From: Shinella curvata
Lineage (GTDB): Bacteria > Pseudomonadota > Alphaproteobacteria > Rhizobiales > Rhizobiaceae
Reading direction: 5' to 3'
Assembly: GCF_022899935.1 (NCBI RefSeq)
Contig: NZ_JALJCJ010000001.1
Coordinates: forward strand, 394,053-458,052
Length of the DNA: 64,000 nt
The translations under genes were made by a program, and so were the position numbers. Shown here piece after piece: positions 58,598 to 64,000 of the stretch; position 1 is the first letter of the stretch; each line of letters opens with the position of its first letter. A model generated the notes under the pieces. It searched no databases. It saw nothing but the letters and a program-made list of their open reading frames with translations, and was not told the origin of the DNA.

Positions 58598-58792
58598 GTC
58601 AGGCCGGTCTTCTGACTTCGGTTCACGCGGCCCGCACTTGCCTTCCCGGTTCAAGAACCAGTGACAAAAGCCTGAATCGATTCAAGCTTCATGGCGCGAG
58701 CCATCCCCGTCACAGCGTTGGGCACGTTCCGGACCTGGGCGCTTACGCCCGCACCGGATTCCCGATTCTCCCGCAGAAAGCGGGCACCTGAC
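58598..58792 (-). promoter_or_regulatory. Cobalamin riboswitch upstream of bluB
   Basis: On the minus strand the outer stem is GTCAGG (58792-58787) with CCTGAC (58603-58598). Inside are the B12-class features GAATCCGGTGCGGGCG, a GAACGTGCC-type loop, and GTCACTGG followed by the closing AAGTCAGAAGACCGGCC. About 195 bases, ending 59 bases before the bluB start. Regulation by adenosylcobalamin is inferred from class membership. Confidence 0.9.
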
Positions 58793-58910
58793 TGGCAAGA
58801 ATATGCGCACGGCTATCAGCCGTGATCAAGTCTGCCCACGCCGCGCATGTGTCTCGTAGCGTCGCGGAGGCATGGCCGACAGGTTGCCGGGCCTATCGAA
58901 CCCGCGGGCA

Positions 58911-60422
58911 TCAGGCAGCCCGCGCCGCGCCCGCTTGGACCACCACCCCGTCATCGATATCGCCGGCATGGACGGCGCGGTTGCGGCCCGCATGTTTGGC
59001 CGCATAGAGCGCCGCATCGGCCATCACCATGACATCGTGCAGACTGCCGCCGTGATCGGGGAACTGCGCAATGCCCGCACTTCCGCCGATGAGCAGAAGC
59101 TGACCGTCATAGGCGATCGGCACCTGCGCGTCACGCACCAGCGCTTCCGCAAGTTCCACGAGGGTTTCGCGGGAGAAATCGCCCGTGAGAAGGACGGAGA
59201 ACTCATCGCCGCCGAGACGCGCCACCGAGCCCTCGGTGCCGACACGCTCGGTAAAGCGCCGCGCCACCGCCTGCAGCACGGCATCGCCGGCGGCATGGCC
59301 GTGACGGTCGTTGACGGCCTTGAACCTGTCGAGATCCAGCGCAAGGATCGCAAACGGCTTGCCGTTCCCCTTGGCGATGATACGGCGAACGTCGTCGTCG
59401 AAGCCGCTGCGATTTTTCAACCCCGTCAGGGGGTCGTGCCGGGCAAGAAAGGCGTTTTTCGCCTCGCTGCGCTGGAGCGCCTTGACCAACGCGGAGAAAC
59501 GCAGCGTCACGAACAGCATGACGGCAGCAAAGACCAGCACGAAGATCGCGATCTGCGGCAGCGCCGAGCGCCAGACGAAAGAACCCGGCATGTTGGGGCG
59601 CCAAGAGGCGACCATCGGGTTATAGGCGTCACCGCCAACCGGCGTCATCGCAAGACCCGGCTCCTCGGTGACAATGGGCGTGAAACCGAGATCGTGCACA
59701 CCGAGCCGCTGCTCGGCATTGGACAGCATTTTTTGCGAGACGGGCTTGACGGTGATGAGCAGCGTTGGCTCCAGCCGGCTCGCGGGAATGTAGAGCGACT
59801 TCGGAACCACCGCCTGCACGACGACGATGCTCATGACACGATCGATGAGCCGCATGCCCGAGACGTGGATTTCCGGCAATGCCGGCGTCAGGAGATCGGG
59901 ATCCTCCTTGGCTCGAGCCACCTGCCAGCCGCCGCGATCGGGAGAGAGGGCCGCACGGTAGGCACGCTCGGCGCGGCGGGTAAGGTCGCTCACCCATTGC
60001 AGCTTTTCGCGCGCTTTTCGCTCGGAGACCTTTTCCCCACGATGCACGCCGAGGATAGTCTCGCCGTCCGGCGAGGTCAGGATCATCCAGGAGAAGCCGA
60101 AATCGGACCACATCCAGTCACGCATGTGGTCATGAACGAACTTGTCGTCGGGCATGCCATGGGCGAGCGCGTTGAAACTCTTGTCCCAGAAGGACAGCTG
60201 GCTCTGATACTGCACCACCTGGTCGATCTGGTGGCTGAATTCGTTGCGGACCAGCGTGCGCTCGGTCTCGGCGACGAAGCTGTCGGCACGTTCGATGGCG
60301 TAGTCGAGGACGAAGAAGTTTGCCGCACCAAAAAGGCCTATGATCATCAAGGCTGCGGCACGGATCGCGCAATTCACCCTGCGGCGGCGCCCCGATCGAC
60401 CGTTTTGCGTCTTGTCCGCCAT
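58911..60422 (-). CDS. Diguanylate cyclase with periplasmic CHASE4-like sensor
   Basis: A 503-residue membrane protein. Span 1 (about 19-42), a CHASE4-like periplasmic domain (about 45-290, YQSQLSFWDKSFNALAHG), span 2 (about 290-315), then a GGDEF domain (about 335-490). The active motif RLGGDEFSVLL is intact, as are LDLDRFKAVND and GHAAGDAVL. No EAL. Hence an extracellular-signal-controlled c-di-GMP maker. It stands downstream of the bluB riboswitch promoter region on the same strand but is read toward it from the other side, so it is not in the bluB unit. Confidence 0.88.
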   Translation of the reverse strand: MADKTQNGRSGRRRRVNCAIRAAALMIIGLFGAANFFVLDYAIERADSFVAETERTLVRNEFSHQIDQVVQYQSQLSFWDKSFNALAHGMPDDKFVHDHMRDWMWSDFGFSWMILTSPDGETILGVHRGEKVSERKAREKLQWVSDLTRRAERAYRAALSPDRGGWQVARAKEDPDLLTPALPEIHVSGMRLIDRVMSIVVVQAVVPKSLYIPASRLEPTLLITVKPVSQKMLSNAEQRLGVHDLGFTPIVTEEPGLAMTPVGGDAYNPMVASWRPNMPGSFVWRSALPQIAIFVLVFAAVMLFVTLRFSALVKALQRSEAKNAFLARHDPLTGLKNRSGFDDDVRRIIAKGNGKPFAILALDLDRFKAVNDRHGHAAGDAVLQAVARRFTERVGTEGSVARLGGDEFSVLLTGDFSRETLVELAEALVRDAQVPIAYDGQLLLIGGSAGIAQFPDHGGSLHDVMVMADAALYAAKHAGRNRAVHAGDIDDGVVVQAGAARAA

Positions 60423-60547
60423 CCCTGCCCCTGCCCGTCCCCCGCCCGTTTCGGGCCTTGTTGAGCAGAGGCTAGTTGGCAGACCGCAAAATTCGCTTAA
60501 ACAGGCTGGTGAGCGAAAGCTTAACTTGCCAGCACTGGAAATTGCAG

Positions 60548-61372
60548 TCAGGCCGGCGCATAGCGCACGAAGGCGAATTCGTTGCCGTCAGGCGACCAGT
60601 TCGGCACGTTCATCGTGCCCTGCCCGCCGAAAAGCTCGAACAGGATGCGGGCATTTCCACCGTCCATATCCATGATGCGAAGGCGCACGTCGAGATCGCG
60701 CGGATGATCGAAGACATCGCCGTCATAGGAGAGCACGAGCAGGTGTTTTCCATCGGGCGACGGATGCGGAAACCAGTCGCCATAGGGGCTGTCGGTAATG
60801 CGTGTCGGTTCGGACCCGTCCGGTCGCACACGCCAGATCTGCATGCGGCCGGTGCGGCTGGAGTTGAAGTAGATCCATTCGCCATCCGCCGAATAGTCCG
60901 GCCCGTCATTGCGCCCTTCCCCGAAGGTGAGCCGCCTCTCCTCACCGGCAGAAACGGGAATGGTATAAATATCAAAGACATCATCGCGGATGCCGCAATA
61001 GGCCAATGTCTGCCCGTCCGGCGACCAACCGTGCCAGTAGGACGGCAGTTTCGGCGTCAGGAGCCTCGGCACACCGCCCTTGATCGGCAGCACATAGATC
61101 GCCGATTTGCCGAACTCCACCTTGTCGCTGATCACGAGCAGATGTCCGTCGGGTGAAAGCCCGTGGTCGTTGTTGCACCTGATGGCGAAGCCGGTGTCGA
61201 TCCGCTCCGGCGCGCTGCCATCAAGTGAGAGCCGATAGAGCAAACCATCGCCGTTTATGACGAGAAACCGCCCGTCCCGCGAAAAATTCGGCGCCTCGAC
61301 CAGCTGCTCGGTCTGCCAGACGATCCGCGTCGTGCCCGTAACGATGTTGTGGATTTCAACCGAGCTGCGCAT
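60548..61372 (-). CDS. TolB-like beta-propeller protein (PD40 repeats), cytoplasmic
   Basis: A 274-residue protein with at least five PD40/TolB repeats (GLSPDGHLLVIS, WSPDGQTLAYCG, YSADGEWIYFNS, PSPDGKHLLVLS, WSPDGNEFAFVR). No signal peptide, so unlike TolB it should stay in the cytoplasm. It follows a small membrane protein gene by 3 bases and nadE beyond that, so it is the last gene of that operon. Function unknown. Confidence 0.82.
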   Translation of the reverse strand: MRSSVEIHNIVTGTTRIVWQTEQLVEAPNFSRDGRFLVINGDGLLYRLSLDGSAPERIDTGFAIRCNNDHGLSPDGHLLVISDKVEFGKSAIYVLPIKGGVPRLLTPKLPSYWHGWSPDGQTLAYCGIRDDVFDIYTIPVSAGEERRLTFGEGRNDGPDYSADGEWIYFNSSRTGRMQIWRVRPDGSEPTRITDSPYGDWFPHPSPDGKHLLVLSYDGDVFDHPRDLDVRLRIMDMDGGNARILFELFGGQGTMNVPNWSPDGNEFAFVRYAPA

Positions 61373-61375
61373 CGT

Positions 61376-61690
61376 CTATTTATCCTCGCCACCCGCCACG
61401 AGCTTGCGGCAGATCGCTTGCATGAGCACAAATTTCTCTTGGTCTCGCCACGTCGTTACCAGGCCCAGCATGAGAAGAAGCACGATGCAAAGAAAGGACA
61501 CGCCGAGAACGACAAGGCTGCCCGTGGCAATCCCGTAGATGCCGAACACCGTCGGAGTCGCGAAATAAGCGATCTGGGCGAAAACCTGACGGCAAGCCGA
61601 GAATTCGCTCAGCGCCCATAGTCGGATCAGCCGGGTCTCTTCCTCGGTAAATGCCGGGCGAGCGCCCGGCACGTCCTCCGGCGCGGTCAC
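61376..61690 (-). CDS. Small membrane protein of unknown function
   Basis: A 104-residue protein with an acidic N-terminus, a stretch EETRLIRLWALSEFSACRQVFAQIAYF, then two hydrophobic segments (about 42-56 and 60-78) and a charged tail. GTG start at 61688-61690. It is 2 bases after the nadE stop and 3 bases before the TolB-like gene. I do not recognise the family; context implies co-expression with NAD synthesis. Confidence 0.65.
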   Translation of the reverse strand: MTAPEDVPGARPAFTEEETRLIRLWALSEFSACRQVFAQIAYFATPTVFGIYGIATGSLVVLGVSFLCIVLLLMLGLVTTWRDQEKFVLMQAICRKLVAGGEDK

Positions 61691-61692
61691 GC

Positions 61693-63372
61693 CTACCCCC
61701 GATCCCGGTAGCGGTTGGTGATCGGATAGCGGCGGTCGCGGCCGAAATTCTTCTTGGTGATCTTCACGCCCGGTGCCGACTGGCGGCGTTTGTATTCGGC
61801 GATATAGAGCAGATGCTCGATCCGATGCACCGTCGCAGCGTCATGACCGCGGGCGACGATCTCCTCCGTGCTCATCTCCATCTCGACGAGGCATTCGAGA
61901 ATGTCGTCGAGCACGGGATAGGGCGGAAGCGAATCCTGGTCGGTCTGGTTGGGGCGCAACTCGGCGGACGGTGCCTTGTCGATGATATTCTTCGGGATGA
62001 CCTCGCCGGTCGGGCCGAGCGCGCCGGGCGGCAGGTGGCTGTTGCGCCAGCGCGACAGCGCATAGACCTGCATCTTGTAGAGGTCCTTGATCGGATTGAA
62101 GCCGCCGTTCATGTCGCCATAGAGAGTGGCGTAGCCGACCGACATTTCCGACTTGTTGCCCGTCGTGACGACCATCGAGCCGAACTTGTTGGAAATCGCC
62201 ATCAGGATTGTGCCGCGCGTGCGGCTCTGCAGGTTTTCCTCGGTGATGCCCTCTTCCGTGCCCTCGAAGGTCTCTGACAGAGCGGAGAGGAAACCGGTCA
62301 CCGGCGCCTCGATCGGCACGATGTCGTAGCGGCAGCCGAGCAGCTTCGCGCAATCGGCGGCGTCCTTGAGAGAATCCTTCGATGTGTAGCGATAGGGCAG
62401 CATGATGCAGCGCACCCGCTCCTCGCCGAGCGCATCGACGGCGATGGCCGCGCAGATGGCCGAATCGATGCCGCCGGAGAGGCCGAGCACGACATTCTTG
62501 AAGCCGTTCTTGTTGACGTAGTCCCGGAAGCCGAGCAGGCAGGCGCGGTAGTCCGCCTCCTCCTTTTCCGGAATGCGTGACATCGGTCCACCGTCGCAGA
62601 CCCAGCCGTCGCCTTCCTTCTTGAAGGTGACGAGCGCGACGGTCTCCTCGAACTGGCTCATCTGGAAGGCGAGCGTCTTGTCGGCATTGAAGGCGAAGCT
62701 TGCGCCATCGAACACCAGTTCGTCCTGGCCGCCGAGCTGGTTGGCGTAGAGCAGCGGCAGGCCGGTTTCGATAACCTGCTTCAGTACGATCTGGTGGCGG
62801 ATGTCGACCTTGCCGCGATAATAGGGCGAGCCGTTCGGCGAGAGCAGGATTTCCGCGCCGCTTTCAGCCAGCGTCTCGCAGACGCCGAGATCGCCCCAGA
62901 TGTCCTCGCAGATCGGAATGCCAAGTCTGACGCCGCGGAAATTCACCGGCCCCGGCATCGCGCCCTGATCGAAGACGCGCTTCTCGTCGAATTCGCCGTA
63001 GTTTGGCAGATCGACCTTGTCGCGCACCGCGAGCACCTTACCGGCATCGATGACGGCGACGGCGTTGTAGCGGCCGGTCTCGTCCTGCCGGGGAAAACCG
63101 ATGATGACGCCGGGACCGCCGCTTGCGGTATCGGAGGCCAGATCGTCGATGGCGCGGCGGCAGGCCTTCAGGAAGGCCGGCTTCAGCACGAGATCCTCCG
63201 GCGGATAGCCGGAGATGAAGAGTTCCGTGAGCAGCAGCAGATCGGCGCCCTGTCGTGCCGCATCCTCGCGGGCGGCGCGTGCTTTGGCGAGGTTGCCGGC
63301 AATGTCGCCGACGACAGGGTTCAATTGCGCGACGGCGATGCGGAGCGTCGTCTTTTCAGTCTCGGAAATCAT
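61693..63372 (-). CDS. nadE: Glutamine-dependent NAD synthetase
   Basis: A 559-residue two-domain enzyme amidating nicotinate adenine dinucleotide to NAD. The N-terminal nitrilase-type glutaminase domain has the triad E50, K119 and C155 (TELFISG, RDKVDLPNYGEF, PICEDIWG). The C-terminal synthetase domain starts near 280 with the PP-loop SGGIDS (299-304) and includes TTGNKSEMSVGYATLYGD. The ATG at 63370-63372 (MISETEKTTL) is the family-like start. First gene of a three-gene unit with a small membrane protein and a TolB-like protein. Confidence 0.96.
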   Translation of the reverse strand: MISETEKTTLRIAVAQLNPVVGDIAGNLAKARAAREDAARQGADLLLLTELFISGYPPEDLVLKPAFLKACRRAIDDLASDTASGGPGVIIGFPRQDETGRYNAVAVIDAGKVLAVRDKVDLPNYGEFDEKRVFDQGAMPGPVNFRGVRLGIPICEDIWGDLGVCETLAESGAEILLSPNGSPYYRGKVDIRHQIVLKQVIETGLPLLYANQLGGQDELVFDGASFAFNADKTLAFQMSQFEETVALVTFKKEGDGWVCDGGPMSRIPEKEEADYRACLLGFRDYVNKNGFKNVVLGLSGGIDSAICAAIAVDALGEERVRCIMLPYRYTSKDSLKDAADCAKLLGCRYDIVPIEAPVTGFLSALSETFEGTEEGITEENLQSRTRGTILMAISNKFGSMVVTTGNKSEMSVGYATLYGDMNGGFNPIKDLYKMQVYALSRWRNSHLPPGALGPTGEVIPKNIIDKAPSAELRPNQTDQDSLPPYPVLDDILECLVEMEMSTEEIVARGHDAATVHRIEHLLYIAEYKRRQSAPGVKITKKNFGRDRRYPITNRYRDRG

Positions 63373-63657
63373 GTCTGCGGACCCGTCTTTGCATAGTGTC
63401 CGATCCTGCGGAGGCCGCACGCTCGAACGGTCGAGAAGCTGTTTAGAGCATGACAGGCGCTTTGGGAATGAAAAGCCTGACGATTGCTTGCGCTTTCACG
63501 CCAAGCCCCGCATTTCAGCGGGTTGCCGCCAGCATTGCCGCAATGCAACAGGCGGAACCAAAGCACGGGGAGAACGTTGCAGAAACCGTTCATCTCCTGT
63601 TCAAGATGACATTCGTATGACAGATACACGAAAGTTTCATGAAGTTTGGAGACGGCC

Positions 63658-64000
63658 TTGGCCCTGTTTAATCCCGCAGCCGTGGCGATCGAAACCACCG
63701 AAGGACTTGCCGTAAAGGCAGGTTTTTTCGCGCGCCATACAAAGACGCTCGCCGTCCTGCGTTCGCTTGCCGTTTCCGGCCTTCTGGCCTTGCTGACCGT
63801 CGTTGTCGTCGAACTCATCACGCGCGGCTCCCTCGAGCAGACCTGGATCTATTTCACCAATATCGAACAGCCCGCCTGGACCACGACAGGCGTCTTCTTC
63901 CTGACCTATCTCGCGCTTGATGCGCTGATCGGCCGCCAGCACAAGGGCGTGCTGTTCGTCGCGCCGCTCGTCGTGCTCATGGGCGTCATCTCGCAGCAGA
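63658..64000 (+). CDS. LTA synthase-like (sulfatase-fold) membrane protein, N-terminus only
   Basis: 114 residues are visible and the frame runs off the window end. TTG at 63658 with GGAG 6 bases upstream is the best start (LALFNPAAVAIE). Three hydrophobic segments lie at about 35-55, 74-92 and 97-110. The sequence resembles the beginning of rhizobial LTA-synthase/phosphoglycerol-transferase-like proteins (phosphoethanolamine or glycerol-phosphate transfer to envelope glycans), whose catalytic domain would lie beyond base 64000. Family call is therefore tentative. Confidence 0.55.
   Translation, partial: MALFNPAAVAIETTEGLAVKAGFFARHTKTLAVLRSLAVSGLLALLTVVVVELITRGSLEQTWIYFTNIEQPAWTTTGVFFLTYLALDALIGRQHKGVLFVAPLVVLMGVISQQ

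Overview
The window reads as ordinary chromosome of an alphaproteobacterium of the order Rhizobiales, most likely Rhizobiaceae (Rhizobium/Agrobacterium/Shinella type). The reasons are high GC, neighbour pairs such as alaS-recA and cckA / FliO-like / dksA, the NADP isocitrate dehydrogenase, BluB under a cobalamin riboswitch, malic enzyme with a phosphotransacetylase-like tail, a CtrA-type TTAA-N7-TTAA box, and a giant Growth-Pole-Ring (GPR/RgsE-type) protein, which is a Rhizobiales polar-growth factor. No insertion sequence, prophage, CRISPR array, rRNA or convincing tRNA was seen.

Layout. 1-8 kb: ttcA (cut by the window edge), glsA, rpsD with a good sigma70 promoter, a HerA-like ATPase, murI overlapping trmJ, a secreted protein and icd. 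8-13 kb: a GST, a palindromic repeat, an AraC/GyrI regulator, a SulP-STAS transporter and a membrane diguanylate cyclase. 13-24 kb: alaS, recA with a LexA-like box inside its promoter, psuK-psuG (pseudouridine breakdown), a small AT-rich islet with a DUF1508-like gene, cckA, a FliO-like protein and a one-cysteine dksA. 24-34 kb: a GGDEF-EAL protein, sixA-like, ycjX-ycjF, a secreted protein, the folP-folB-folK operon, a DUF922 protein, a possible small RNA, a 2Fe-2S ferredoxin and an orphan Hpt protein. 34-42 kb: the 2,048-residue GPR-like protein with twelve 22-residue repeats, then a Tim44-like membrane protein. 42-47 kb: a lipid-transport Mla-type operon (STAS-MlaE, MlaF, MlaD, lipoprotein). 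47-64 kb: an enolase-superfamily epimerase, an MFS carrier, an LpxH-like phosphoesterase, malic enzyme, an HxlR/GST divergent pair, ABC-F, a PhyH-family oxygenase, a DUF2865 protein, riboswitch-bluB, a third diguanylate cyclase, the nadE operon and the start of an LTA-synthase-like membrane protein.

How the parts connect. The most coherent biological theme is cell-cycle and envelope growth. CckA is the kinase at the top of the CtrA phosphorelay, a perfect CtrA-type box lies between an orphan Hpt gene and gpr, and GPR organises the growth pole; MurI and the Mla operon add envelope functions. Three separate c-di-GMP enzymes are present. The rest is housekeeping (translation, folate, NAD, recombination). 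The least explained items are the AT-rich islet at 19.2-19.7 kb, the CU-rich putative sRNA near 33.2-33.3 kb, the HerA-like ATPase without an obvious partner, and the small-membrane-protein/TolB-like tail of the nadE operon.
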